From NCBI RefSeq assembly GCF_012999535.1, contig NZ_JABBWV010000012.1:62001-126000 (forward strand): a stretch of DNA of 64,000 nucleotides, written 5' to 3'. Source of the stretch: Microbispora sp. H11081. GTDB taxonomy: Bacteria; Actinomycetota; Actinomycetes; Streptosporangiales; Streptosporangiaceae. Below, in pieces: positions 33,827 to 42,800 of this stretch; position 1 is the first letter of the stretch; each line of letters opens with the position of its first letter. A program made the translations under genes and the position numbers. Under the pieces are notes generated by a model. That model was given only the letters and a program-made list of their open reading frames with translations, searched no databases and had not been told where the DNA came from.

Positions 33827-35175
33827 CGGTTCTCCTCGGTACGGTTCGGGGTGCGGGGGGACAGGCCGAGGTGGTCGCGGAGCGTGGGCCCGGTGTAGTC
33901 GGCCCGGAACACGCCCTTCTCCTGCAGCAGGGGGACCACCTTGTCGACCAGGTCGTCCAGCCCGCCGGGGGTCAGGTGCGGCACGAAGATGAAGCCGTCG
34001 GCCGCGTCGGTCTGCACGAAGTGGTCGATCTCGTCGGCCACCGCGCGCGGCGTGCCGATGAAGGTCTGCGGTGCGGAGACCTCGATGGCCAGTTCCCTGA
34101 TCGACAGGTTCTTCTCCGCGGCGAGGGCACGCCACTTGGCCACCAGTTCGCCGCGGTCGCGGCGGAACGCCGCGTGTCCCTTGGCGACGCCCTCGTCCAG
34201 GTCGGGCTCGACGTCGGGCAGCGGGCCGTCGGGGTCGTATCCCGACAGGTCGCGGCCCCACACGGCCTCCAGGAAGTAGATGGCGGTCTGCGGGCTGACC
34301 TGCGCGCGCCGGATCTCCACGGCCCGTTCGCGGGCCTCGGCGTCGGTGTCGCCGAGCACGTACGTCACCGCGGGGAGGATCTTCAGGTCCTCGGGCCGCC
34401 GTCCGTAGGCGGCGAGTCTGCGCTTGACGTCCCGGTAGAAGGCGCGGCCCTCGTCCAGCTTGCTGTGCCTGCTGAAGATCACGTCGGCCGACGACGCGGC
34501 GAACTCCCTGCCCTCGTCGGAGTCGCCGGCCTGGATGATCACCGGATGGCCCTGCGGTCCGCGTGGCGTGCTGAACAGCCCTGAGATGTCGAAGTGCCGG
34601 CCCTGGTGCCGGAAGGGAGTGACGCCGCCGGGCCGGAGGAACCACCCCGACGCCGGGTCCGCGGCCACCGCGTCGGGCGCCCACGAGTCCCACAGCTCCC
34701 TCGCGGTGCGCAGGAACTCCTCCGCCCGGGTGTAGCGGTCGGCCTCGTCGAGGAAGCCGCCCCGGCGGAAGTTCTCCCCGGTGAAGGCGTCGAAGCTGGT
34801 CACCACGTTCCACGCGGCCCGGCCGCCGCTCAGGTGGTCGAGCGTGGCGAGCCGTCGCGCCACCTCGTACGGCTCGTTGAAGGTGGAGTTGACGGTCGCG
34901 GCGAGCCCCAGGTGCGTGGTGACGGCGGCCAGGGCGGACAGGACCGTGAGCGACTCGGGGCGTCCCACGACGTCCAGGTCGTGGATGCGCCCCTTCGCCT
35001 CGCGCAGCCGCAGTCCCTCCGCGAGGAAGAAGAAGTCGAACTTCCCGCGCTCGGCCGTCTGGGCCAGATGGCGGAACGAGTCGAAGTCGATCTGGCTGCC
35101 CGACGCGGGGTCGGACCAGACCGTCGTGTTGTTCACGCCGGGGAAGTGCGCGGCGAGATGGATCTGCTTGGTCAC
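33823..35175 (-). CDS. NtaA/SnaA/DszA-family FMN-dependent monooxygenase
   Basis: 450 residues, full length for this family. LAQTAERGKFDFFFLAEGL, VNSTFNEPYEVARRLATLDH, GRAAWNVVTSFDAF and HPVIIQAGDSDEGREFAA are diagnostic. Members include dibenzothiophene-sulfone and dimethylsulfone monooxygenases and nitrilotriacetate monooxygenase, so C-S or C-N cleavage with FMNH2 is expected. The GTG at 35175 has AGGAG 5 nt upstream; a longer frame reads through the promoter and was rejected. First gene of a three-gene minus-strand operon (with one relic), under a palindrome-bearing promoter. Confidence 0.92.
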   Translation of the reverse strand: MTKQIHLAAHFPGVNNTTVWSDPASGSQIDFDSFRHLAQTAERGKFDFFFLAEGLRLREAKGRIHDLDVVGRPESLTVLSALAAVTTHLGLAATVNSTFNEPYEVARRLATLDHLSGGRAAWNVVTSFDAFTGENFRRGGFLDEADRYTRAEEFLRTARELWDSWAPDAVAADPASGWFLRPGGVTPFRHQGRHFDISGLFSTPRGPQGHPVIIQAGDSDEGREFAASSADVIFSRHSKLDEGRAFYRDVKRRLAAYGRRPEDLKILPAVTYVLGDTDAEARERAVEIRRAQVSPQTAIYFLEAVWGRDLSGYDPDGPLPDVEPDLDEGVAKGHAAFRRDRGELVAKWRALAAEKNLSIRELAIEVSAPQTFIGTPRAVADEIDHFVQTDAADGFIFVPHLTPGGLDDLVDKVVPLLQEKGVFRADYTGPTLRDHLGLSPRTPNRTEENR

Positions 35176-35218
35176 GGGGACTCCTGACGTCTCGGCCCGA
35201 CGAGCTGACGACCGCAAA

Positions 35219-35235
35219 CCTATAAACACAGTAGG
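35219..35235. promoter_or_regulatory. Sulfur-island palindrome 5 (CCTAT-N7-GTAGG)
   Basis: CCTATAAACACAGTAGG, followed on the plus strand by TAAT (GTAGGTAAT). It lies 44 nt upstream of the GTG of the monooxygenase at 35175 and covers the predicted -10 of its promoter. Confidence 0.7.
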
Positions 35236-35256
35236 TAATACAGGTTTTTCCGTCAA
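35228..35256 (-). promoter_or_regulatory. Predicted promoter of the second monooxygenase operon
   Basis: On the minus strand, TTGACG (35256-35251), 17-nt spacer, TACTGT (35233-35228). The -10 is inside the CCTAY-N7-RTAGG palindrome, the same geometry as at 6397-6431. Confidence 0.6.
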
Positions 35257-35338
35257 TCGCCGATCGAGGGCCGTCGCCAGAGAAGGTCGCCCGAGAGAAG
35301 GGAAGGCCCGGCGCCGGGGGCGCGGGACCGGAAACGCG

Positions 35339-35375
35339 CCAGTGCCCGCCCCCGGGCAGCCGGGGCGGGCACTGG
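35339..35375 (-). terminator. Strong hairpin downstream of the DoxX gene
   Basis: About 16 paired positions (one bulged C) around a GCAG loop, 28 nt past the DoxX stop. It separates the dormancy-type genes from the sulfur island. Confidence 0.75.
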
Positions 35376-35403
35376 AGTCGATGGGCCGTGAGACCCCGTG
35401 GGT

Positions 35404-36021
35404 TCACTTGAGGATCGGGAGGCGGCGGACCAGGGTGGTGTTGGTCCAGATGGTGCCGAGTCCGAGGGTGTTGCCGGCGTTGGCGAGGGCGAGGCCGATG
35501 AGGACGATGGCGTAGACGATGTGGTCGTCCATGAAGGGGTTGGTGGTGAGGGGCAGTGCGGCGGCCCACATCATCAGCAGGAGCAGGGTGCCGGTGGTGG
35601 CGGCGATGCGCATTCCGATGCCGAGGATGAGCGCGGTGCCGATGCCGGCCAGGCCGGTCATGAACAGCCAGTCGACCCAGGGCTGTCCGGCGAGGGCGTT
35701 GAACAGGCCGCCGAGGGTGTTGTCGGCGGTGCCCTTGAGGAAGCCGGTGGTGGGGCTGCCGCCGTTGATCCAGGCCTTGGCGGCGGGGGTGGCGAAGCCG
35801 AAGCCGAACATCTTGTCCAGGAAGGCCCACAGGAACACCCAGCCGAGGGCGATGCGGGCGGCGGCCCAGGCGAACCGTGCGGGGCCCTGGGTGGTTTGGG
35901 GCTCGGTGCCGGCGGGGAGCGTCTCGGTGTGCGCGCGGGGGGCGGGGACCGTGACCGCGGCGGGGGGAGCGGCGTCGTAGAGGTGGTGGTTCCTCTGGTT
36001 GCGCCCTTCGGTGATGGCCAT
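35404..36021 (-). CDS. DoxX-family membrane protein
   Basis: 205 residues. A 45-residue Pro/Thr-rich N-terminus precedes four hydrophobic segments: ARIALGWVFLWAFLDKMFGF, GQPWVDWLFMTGLAGIGTAL, a third around TTGTLLLLMMWAAALPL, and HIVYAIVLIGLALAN. DoxX-like proteins have been tied to thiosulfate:quinone oxidation and redox stress, but most have no defined role. Start ATG with GAAAGGGG upstream. A GGGACCTTCGGCCC box 126 nt upstream suggests DevR/OsdR-type control, together with the neighbouring CBS-BON and GAPDH genes. Confidence 0.85.
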   Translation of the reverse strand: MAITEGRNQRNHHLYDAAPPAAVTVPAPRAHTETLPAGTEPQTTQGPARFAWAAARIALGWVFLWAFLDKMFGFGFATPAAKAWINGGSPTTGFLKGTADNTLGGLFNALAGQPWVDWLFMTGLAGIGTALILGIGMRIAATTGTLLLLMMWAAALPLTTNPFMDDHIVYAIVLIGLALANAGNTLGLGTIWTNTTLVRRLPILK

Positions 36022-36128
36022 GACCGGCCCCTTTCGGTAACTTCGCGTCTTTGCTCTCTCTTTGACATTTCAAGGAAACCGCGTTCGCCACCCCCGCCGC
36101 TGGTGCCGTACGGCACGCCGCGTGCCCC

Positions 36129-36157
36129 CCGAAGTCCCGTGATCGTGGGACCTTCGG
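36129..36157 (-). terminator. Hairpin downstream of the CBS-BON gene
   Basis: CCGAAG-TCCC pairs with GGGA-C-CTTCGG around an 8-nt loop, 10 nt after the CBS-BON stop on the minus strand. Its right arm overlaps a DevR-like box. Confidence 0.5.
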
Positions 36158-36160
36158 CCC
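36147..36160. promoter_or_regulatory. DevR/OsdR-like box (GGGACCTTCGGCCC)
   Basis: Matches the GGGAC-N3-CGGCCC pattern also present twice before Hsp20. It is upstream of DoxX. The OsdR regulon of Streptomyces is known to use boxes of this general form. Confidence 0.5.
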
Positions 36161-36166
36161 GGCCCG

Positions 36167-36868
36167 TCAGCGGTGGCGCCAGGTGTGGGTGTCGTCCTCC
36201 TCCCACTCCAGGTGGTCGACCACGTCGACGACGCCGTTGACGCCGCGCGCCAGGCGGGCGGCGGCCTGTGCGTCGCTGCGCCAGCGCAGGTGGCCGGCCA
36301 GCGTGACGACGCCCTGGTCGACCGTCACGTCCACCGCGCTCATGTCCCTGAACAGGGAGCGGCCGAGCACGTCGGTCGCGATCTCGCGGGCGATGTCGGC
36401 GTCGGGGCGGGTGAAGACCCGCAGCAGGTCGTGCCGGCCGACCATGCCCTCAAGGGCGCCGTCGGCCCCGACGACCGGCAGGTGCGTGACGCCGTGCTCG
36501 TCCATGAGCCGGATGGCGAAGACCACAGCGGTGCCGGGGCCGACCGTGACGGCGGGCGTCGTCATCAACTCGGCGGCGGTGTCGCCGCGTGACTTCGCGC
36601 GTCCGCCGCGTCCCTCCCTGCCGAACAGGTGGCGCAGCCGCGCCCGCAGCGGCGGCCGGTAGCCCTCGTGGGGGTACTGATCCTTGAACTCCTCCTTGAG
36701 CAGCAGGTCGGCGTCCGTGACGACGCCCAAGACCCGCCCATCCGGGCCGACCACGCAGACGGCTCCCACGTCCGCCGCGATCAGCGCCTGGGCGACCGCC
36801 TTGAACGGCGTGCCGCTCTCCACCACCGTGACGTCGCGGGCCATGACCTCGGCCACCTTCACACGCAT
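36167..36868 (-). CDS. CBS-pair protein with C-terminal BON domain
   Basis: 233 residues. Two CBS motifs (about 6-60 and 95-150): VAEVMARDVTVVESGTPFKA with GVVTDADLL, and AAELMTTPAVTVGPGTAVVF with GMVGRHDLLRVF. The BON domain (about 155-220) contains VTLAGHLRWRSDAQAAARLA. CBS pairs bind adenine nucleotides; CBS-BON proteins occur in actinomycete hypoxia/dormancy gene sets. ATG with GAGGAGG upstream. It is divergent from the GAPDH at 37041, with one DevR-like box between them that could serve both. Confidence 0.9.
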   Translation of the reverse strand: MRVKVAEVMARDVTVVESGTPFKAVAQALIAADVGAVCVVGPDGRVLGVVTDADLLLKEEFKDQYPHEGYRPPLRARLRHLFGREGRGGRAKSRGDTAAELMTTPAVTVGPGTAVVFAIRLMDEHGVTHLPVVGADGALEGMVGRHDLLRVFTRPDADIAREIATDVLGRSLFRDMSAVDVTVDQGVVTLAGHLRWRSDAQAAARLARGVNGVVDVVDHLEWEEDDTHTWRHR

Positions 36869-36966
36869 CTCTTCCTCCTCGTACGCCTCCCCATCCCACC
36901 GCCGCCGGCGCGCGGGGGCGGAGAGGCGGAAGGCCCGCCGGCGAAGGCTGTTTCGCCTCTGCTCGC

Positions 36967-36980
36967 GGCCCTTACGGCCC
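36967..36980. promoter_or_regulatory. DevR/OsdR-like box between CBS-BON and GAPDH genes
   Basis: GGCCCTTACGGCCC, sharing the CGGCCC half and the central T with the other boxes but with GGCCC in place of GGGAC. Located 61 nt before the GAPDH start and 99 nt before the CBS-BON start. Confidence 0.38.
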
Positions 36981-37040
36981 TACGGCGGTCTGCGGCGGAG
37001 AGGGACGATCGCAGCACAGCCAGCGCTGAGGAGGATCACC

Positions 37041-38027
37041 ATGAAGATCGGCATCAACGGCTTCGGCAGGATCGGCAGGGCGGTGCTGCGTCGCGCGCTG
37101 CCCATGGGCATCGAGGTCGTCGCGATCAACGACCTCGCGGACGCGGCGACGCTCGCCCACCTGCTCAAGTTCGACTCCACGCACGGCCCCCTCGGCGTGC
37201 CCGTCACCGCGAGCGCGTCGTCCATCGACGTCGACGGCCGCGGCATCCCCGTCACCGCGCACAGCGACCCGGCGCACATCGACTGGGCCGCCTACGGCGC
37301 CGACCTCGTGATCGAGGCCACCGGCCGGTTCCGCACCCGGGACGACGCGGCGCGCCACCTCAAGGGCGGCGCCCGCCGCGTGCTCGTCTCCGCGCCCGGC
37401 AAGAGCGTGGACGTCACTATCGTCCCCGGCGTCAACGACGCGGCGTACGACCCCCGCCGCCACCAGATCGTCTCGATGGCCTCGTGCACCACCAACTGCG
37501 TGGCCCCGATGGTGAAGGTGCTGCACGAGAACTTCGGCGTCGTCCGCGGCTTCATGACGACCGTGCACGCGTACACCGGTGACCAGAGACTGCTGGACGC
37601 CCCGCACAAGGATCCCCGCAGGGCCCGCTCGGCCGCCGTGAACATCGTCCCGACCACGACGGGGGCCGCCCGGATGGTCGGCGAGGTGCTGCCCGAGCTC
37701 GCGGGCTGCCTGGACGGCGTCGCGCTGCGCGTCCCGGTCGAGGACGGCTCGCTCACCGACCTCGCCGTGCTGGTGTCCCGCCCCGTCGAGGCAGGTGAGG
37801 TCAACCGGGCCTTCGCCGACGCCGCCGAGCGTGAGCTGAAGGGCGTGCTGCGCTACAGCACCGACCCGCTCGTGTCCCGCGACATCGTCGGTGACCCGGC
37901 GTCCTGCGTGTTCGACTCCGCGCTCACCCAGGCGGACGGCGCGCTGGTCAAGGTCTTCGGCTGGTACGACAACGAGTGGGGCTACGCCAACCGGCTCGTC
38001 GAGATGGCCGCCCGCATGGCCGGGTGA
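37041..38027 (+). CDS. gap: Second type I glyceraldehyde-3-phosphate dehydrogenase
   Basis: 328 residues. INGFGRIGRAVLRRALPMG, the catalytic Cys in SMASCTTNCVAPM, HKDPRRARSAAVNIVPTTTG and GWYDNEWGYANRLVEM show a complete enzyme. ATG with GAGGAG 7 nt upstream. It sits next to CBS-BON and DoxX under a DevR-like box, a context known for the alternative GAPDH of Streptomyces dormancy regions, so it probably supports redox balance at low oxygen. It differs from the isozyme at 4195, for example in a second Cys directly after the catalytic motif. Confidence 0.94.
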   Translation: MKIGINGFGRIGRAVLRRALPMGIEVVAINDLADAATLAHLLKFDSTHGPLGVPVTASASSIDVDGRGIPVTAHSDPAHIDWAAYGADLVIEATGRFRTRDDAARHLKGGARRVLVSAPGKSVDVTIVPGVNDAAYDPRRHQIVSMASCTTNCVAPMVKVLHENFGVVRGFMTTVHAYTGDQRLLDAPHKDPRRARSAAVNIVPTTTGAARMVGEVLPELAGCLDGVALRVPVEDGSLTDLAVLVSRPVEAGEVNRAFADAAERELKGVLRYSTDPLVSRDIVGDPASCVFDSALTQADGALVKVFGWYDNEWGYANRLVEMAARMAG

Positions 38028-38059
38028 CGGCGCCCGTCCGCTCCGCCTGGCGGGGCTCC

Positions 38060-38096
38060 GACGCCGAGATGCTCCCGAGGAGAGCGTCTCGGCGTC
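38060..38096. terminator. Convergent-gene hairpin after GAPDH
   Basis: Perfect 10-bp arms GACGCCGAGA/TCTCGGCGTC, extended inward by a T-G wobble and GCTC/GAGC, with a 7-nt loop. It lies between two converging genes (37041 and 38135) and could stop transcription in both directions. Confidence 0.8.
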
Positions 38097-38134
38097 CGCT
38101 TGCGGGACACGGGCGGCGTCGGCCCGGACGCGAT

Positions 38135-39226
38135 CTAGGCGGCCGGCTCGCGGTGCCGGAGGAAGAAGTCCCGGACGTCCCCGGCGAGCAGTTCCGGCAC
38201 CTCCATGGCGGCGAAGTGCCCGCCGCGCTCGAACTCCGACCAGTGCCTGACGTCGTACAACCGCTCGGCCAGCGGCCGCACCGACTGGGTGATGTCGTGC
38301 GGGAAGACCGCCACGCCGACCGGCACCGGGCAGGGCTCGCTCCGCCGAGGGGTCTCGCGGTGCAGCCGCGCGGAGGAGGCCGCGGTGGCCGTGAACCAGT
38401 ACAACGACACGTTGGTGAGCACGCGCTCGTCGCTGATCGGCGAGCGGGGATCGGTCCACTGCGCGAAGCGCTCGGCGATCCAGGCGAGCTGGCCGACCGG
38501 CGAGTCGGTCAGCGCGTAGCCGATGGTCTGCGGCGTGGTGGCCTGCAGGGCCTGGTACGGCGGGCGGTTCGCCATCAGGTGCCGGACCTTGTCCAGCCGG
38601 GCTTCGTCCGACTCCGAGAGCCGGAGGCCGGCGTCGGGGACCGGCCGGGTCGGCAGGTAGTTGACGTGCACGCCGACGACCTGGCCGGGCGCCACCGCGC
38701 CGAGCGCCAGTGAGATGCCCGACCCGAAGTCGCCGCCCTGCGCGCCATAGCGCTCGTACCCGAGGCGGCGCATCAGCTCGGCCCAGGCCCGCGCGACCCT
38801 GACGATGTCCCAGCCGCGTTCGTGGGTCGGCCCGGAGAAGCCGTACCCCGGGATGGACGGGATCACCAGGTGGAAGTCGCGCGACAGCGGCTCGATCACG
38901 TCGAGGAACTCCAGGAACGAACCGGGCCAGCCGTGGGTGAGTATCAGCGCGAGCGCGTCCGGTCGCGCGGACCGGACGTGGACGAAGTGGACGTTCTGGC
39001 CGCCGATCTCCGTGACGTAATGCGGCAGCTTGTTGAGCTCCGCCTCGTGGGCGCGCCAGTCGTAGCCGGTGCGCCAGTGTTCGGCCAGCTCCCTGAGCCG
39101 CGCCAGCGGGAATCCGTAGTCCCAGCCCGCGCCGGCGACCTCGTTGGGCCAGCGGGTGCGGGAGAGCCGGTCGCGCAGGTCGTCGAGGTCGGCCTGGGGG
39201 ATGTCGATACGGAAGGGCTCGATCAT
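38135..39226 (-). CDS. Epoxide hydrolase, alpha/beta-hydrolase (EHN domain) type
   Basis: 363 residues. The N-terminal EHN segment ([40 protein letters not shown]) is followed by [16 protein letters not shown]. The nucleophile Asp is in [16 protein letters not shown], and the late His is in [15 protein letters not shown]. It should open epoxides or related electrophiles to diols. The ATG at 39226 has AAGG about 9 nt upstream. It is divergent from a MarR gene with three operator copies between them, so it is very likely the MarR target. Confidence 0.92.
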   Translation of the reverse strand: MIEPFRIDIPQADLDDLRDRLSRTRWPNEVAGAGWDYGFPLARLRELAEHWRTGYDWRAHEAELNKLPHYVTEIGGQNVHFVHVRSARPDALALILTHGWPGSFLEFLDVIEPLSRDFHLVIPSIPGYGFSGPTHERGWDIVRVARAWAELMRRLGYERYGAQGGDFGSGISLALGAVAPGQVVGVHVNYLPTRPVPDAGLRLSESDEARLDKVRHLMANRPPYQALQATTPQTIGYALTDSPVGQLAWIAERFAQWTDPRSPISDERVLTNVSLYWFTATAASSARLHRETPRRSEPCPVPVGVAVFPHDITQSVRPLAERLYDVRHWSEFERGGHFAAMEVPELLAGDVRDFFLRHREPAA

Positions 39227-39255
39227 GTGCTTTGCCTTCGGGGGAGTGGTCGTTT

Positions 39256-39313
39256 GTTGGCTGCGCCAACGTTGGTTCCGCCAACTATACAGAGATTGGT
39301 TGGCGACGCCAAC
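39256..39313. promoter_or_regulatory. Three copies of a 15-bp MarR operator
   Basis: GTTGGCTGCGCCAAC (39256-39270), GTTGGTTCCGCCAAC (39271-39285, directly adjoining) and GTTGGCGACGCCAAC (39299-39313). Consensus GTTGGC-N3-GCCAAC. They fill the space between the epoxide hydrolase and MarR starts, with the third copy just before the MarR start. Confidence 0.85.
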
Positions 39314-39330
39314 GATGTAGGGTGGCTGTC

Positions 39331-39771
39331 GTGGAGGAGACACCCGCACGCCTGACCTCGAAGCCGAGCTGGCTGCTCACCCAGCTAGCGGTGCACGCCC
39401 ACCGGATGGCGTCCGACGGCTTCGGCGAGGTGGGCGCGCGCGGGTACCACTACCGGCTTCTGGCCGCGCTGCACGAGTTCGGGGCGGCCAGCCAGGCCGA
39501 GCTGGGCCGCCGGAGCGCCATGGACCGCAGCGACGTGGTGGCGGCGATCAACCAGCTTGTCGAGCGGGGTTTCGTCGAGCGGACGCCGGACCCGGACGAC
39601 CGGAGGCGCAACATCGTGGCGCTCACCCCGGCCGGTGACGCGCAACTGCGACGGATGGACCGGGCGCTGGACAAGGTGCAGGACGATTTGCTCGGACCGC
39701 TCACGGCCGAGGACAGGCAGACGCTGACCCGGCTGCTCACCCGGCTGCTCGCGCATCACCGGAACAGGTGA
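39331..39771 (+). CDS. MarR-family transcriptional regulator
   Basis: 146 residues. The winged helix reads [20 protein letters not shown] and [20 protein letters not shown], with [14 protein letters not shown] as the wing. Start chosen at GTG 39331; the GTG at 39322 is also possible, and neither has a strong ribosome site, so the message may be nearly leaderless. It lies head-to-head with the epoxide hydrolase gene, and three operator copies separate them. The inducer is probably an epoxide or aromatic compound. Confidence 0.9.
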   Translation: MEETPARLTSKPSWLLTQLAVHAHRMASDGFGEVGARGYHYRLLAALHEFGAASQAELGRRSAMDRSDVVAAINQLVERGFVERTPDPDDRRRNIVALTPAGDAQLRRMDRALDKVQDDLLGPLTAEDRQTLTRLLTRLLAHHRNR

Positions 39772-39873
39772 GCCGGCCCTTCGCCGAGGTGCGGATCGCC
39801 CCAGCGGTCTTGGCGGCGGCGGGCGCCCGTAGCACGATCGGGGCAAGCGGTCCGCTGCTGTCGGGAGGTCCGG

Positions 39874-42800
39874 ATGGCGACCGTCCTGCTCCCCGGCGAT
39901 CCGCGCAGGATCGGCGGCTACTGGCTCGCCGGCCGCCTGGGCGAGGGCGGGCAGGGCGTCGTCTACGAGGCGTACGACGAGGCGGGGCAGCGGGTCGCCG
40001 TCAAGGTCCTGCGCGCGGCGGGCGGGGCGCAGGACGAGCAGGCGCGGGCGAGGTTCGCCAAGGAGGTCGACGCCGCGCGCCGGGTCGCGCCGTTCTGCAC
40101 GGCCAGAGTCGTCTTCGCCGACCTGGAGGGCCCCCGGCCGTACATCGTGAGCGAGTTCGTCGCCGGGCCCAGCCTGCGCGCGGCGGTCGCGCGGAGCGGG
40201 CCGTACGGACCTGAGGAACTGCACCGCCTCGCCACGGGCATCGCGACGGCGCTGGCCGCCATCCACGAGGCGTCGGTGATCCACCGCGACCTCAAGCCGG
40301 ACAACGTGCTGATCGGCCCGGACGGCCCGCGCGTCATCGACTTCGGCATCGCCAGGACCGCCGACATGTCGCTGACGACGACCGGGCACGTCGCGGGCAC
40401 GCCGGCCTTCATGGCCCCGGAGATCGTGATCGGGGCGCGGGCGGGGCCGGCCGTCGACATCTGGGCCTGGGGGGCGGTGACGCTGTTCGCCGCCACCGGC
40501 AGGGAGCCGTTCGCCGGGGGGACCACGCCGCCGTCGTCGCACGGCGGCGCGCCCGGCCCGCCGGGGCCCGCGCTCACGGGGGTGGCGGCCCTGCTGCACC
40601 GCATCCTGGCGAGCGAGCCTGATCTGACCGCGCTGCGGGAGCCGCTGCGCGGCCTGGTGGCCCGGGCGCTCGACAAGAACCCCGAGGCCAGGCCCGACGC
40701 GGCCGCCCTGCTCGCGACGCTGCTCGGGCACTCGTCGCCGTACGGCAGGCGCGAGGCGCTGCTCGCGGAGGGCACCCGCACGGCCGAGGGCACCCGTAGG
40801 GCAGAAGGCACCCGTAGGGCAGAAGGCACCGGGCCGTCCCGGACCCTCGCGCCACCCTCGCTCGCGACCGTGGCCGAGGAGGCGTACGGCGCGCTCACCC
40901 CGGCCGACCAGGCGCTGGTGCCGCGGATCATGCTGCGGATGGTCGCGCCGGGGGAGGGCGGCGACGACCTGCCCCGGCGGGTGCCGGAGGACGAGCTCCT
41001 CGACGGCGTGGTCGACCGGGAGACGGCCGCCCGGGTGCTGTCCGGCTTCGCCCGCGCCGATCTCGTCGTCAGAGACGGCGAGACGGTCGCGCTCGCCGCG
41101 GCCGCGCTGCTGCGGGCCTGGCCCCGGTTGCACGGGTGGGTCGACGCGGAACGCGCGGGCCTGCGCGTGCAGCGGCCGCTGACCGAGTCCGCCCGCCTGT
41201 GGGACCGGCACGGGCGGCGTCCAGGCGACCTCTACCAGGGGACGGCACTGGAGACCGCGCTCGGCTGGGCGGCGACCACGCGCCACCACGTCACGCTGAA
41301 CACGCTGGAGAAGGCGTTCCTCGACGAGTCCAGGGCGCTCGCCCGGGTCCGCGCCCGGAGGCGGCGGCGCCTCACCGCCGTGCTCGCCGTGCTCGTGGTG
41401 GTCGCGGGGGCCTCGGCAGGGCTGGCCCTCGACCAGAAGGCGTCCGCGGAGCGGCAGCGGGACGTGGCCGTCGCCCGGCGGCTCGCGGCCCTGGCCGAGA
41501 CCTCGCGCTCGTCCGACCCCGCGCGGGCGATGGCGCTGAGCGTGGCCGCGTGGCGGCTGGCCGGGGTGCCCGAGGCCCGGGCGGCCCTCTACAGCTCGCT
41601 CGCCCAGCCCCTGCGGCGGGTCGACCCGCCGCCGCCCGTCACCGCGGGCGCCCGCTTCGACCTGAGCGGGGACGGCCGCCTGCTCGCGGTCGCCGACGCC
41701 GGCCGGGCGGTCCTGTGGGACGTGACCGCGCAGCGCGTGGCCGGGAGCGTTCAGGGCATCGGGCCGGCCCCCGGCGCCGTCGCGCTCAGCCCCGACGGCC
41801 GCCGCCTCGCGGTCGCGAGCGGCGGCGCGCTGCGCGTGTGGGACCCGGGCAGCGGCCGCCCGCTCGGGCCGCCGTTCGGGAACGGCGCGCTGGAGATGGC
41901 CTTCGGCCCGGACGGCAGGCGGCTCGCCGTTCTCGCGCCCGGCCGCCGTGGCCAGGTCTGGGACGCGCTCGGCGGCGCCGAACTGCTGGACGTGCGCGAC
42001 GAGCCGGTCGCGGGCATCGCGGTCTCCGCACGGCACGCCGCCGTGCTGCTTGAGGACGGCCGGTTCCGGTTGTACGAGCTCGCGGCCGGGCGTTCCGGCG
42101 GCGCGCGCAGGCTCCGTGCCCCCGAGGGCGGGCGCGCCGACGCCGTCGCCTTCGGTCCCGACGGCCGCACCCTCGCGGTCGGCAAGGGCGGGGACGTCCG
42201 CTTCTGGGACCTGTCCACCGGCCGCCGCCGCGGCCCCGTGCTGGAGGGCGCCTCCGCCGTCTGGCTCGCGTACGGCGACGGCGGCCGCCTCGTCCTGACC
42301 TTCGACCGCACCGGGATCGGCCTGTGGAGCGCGGACGACGGCGGCCTGATCGCCTACTCCACGCCGGAGGACACCACCGGAATGCCGGACATCAGGGTCG
42401 CGCCGGGCGCGGCGGGCGGCCCGGTCCTGCGCTACCTGCTGAGCGGCGGCCGGGTCGCGACGGTGGACGCGGCGGCGGGCGCCCGTTCGACGGCGGTCGC
42501 TCCCTCGGCCGTCGCCGCGGCCTTCGCCCCTGGCGCGGCGACGCTCGCCGTCGCGCCGGGCCGGACGGGCCCGCTGCTGTGGGACCCGGCCGCCGGGGTC
42601 CGCTTGGGGCCGTCCCTCGGCGGCGTCCCCGCCGGGGCGCTCGCCTTCGCCCCGGACGGCCGGGCGCTCGCCACCGCGTCCCGCCCGGACGGCACGCGAG
42701 CCTCGGGCGACGCCGCGACGGTGAGCCTGTGGAACGTGGCGGACGGCCGCCTGCTCCGCCGGTTCCCGATCGCGGGGGCCGCGTCCGTGGGCGGGCTGGC

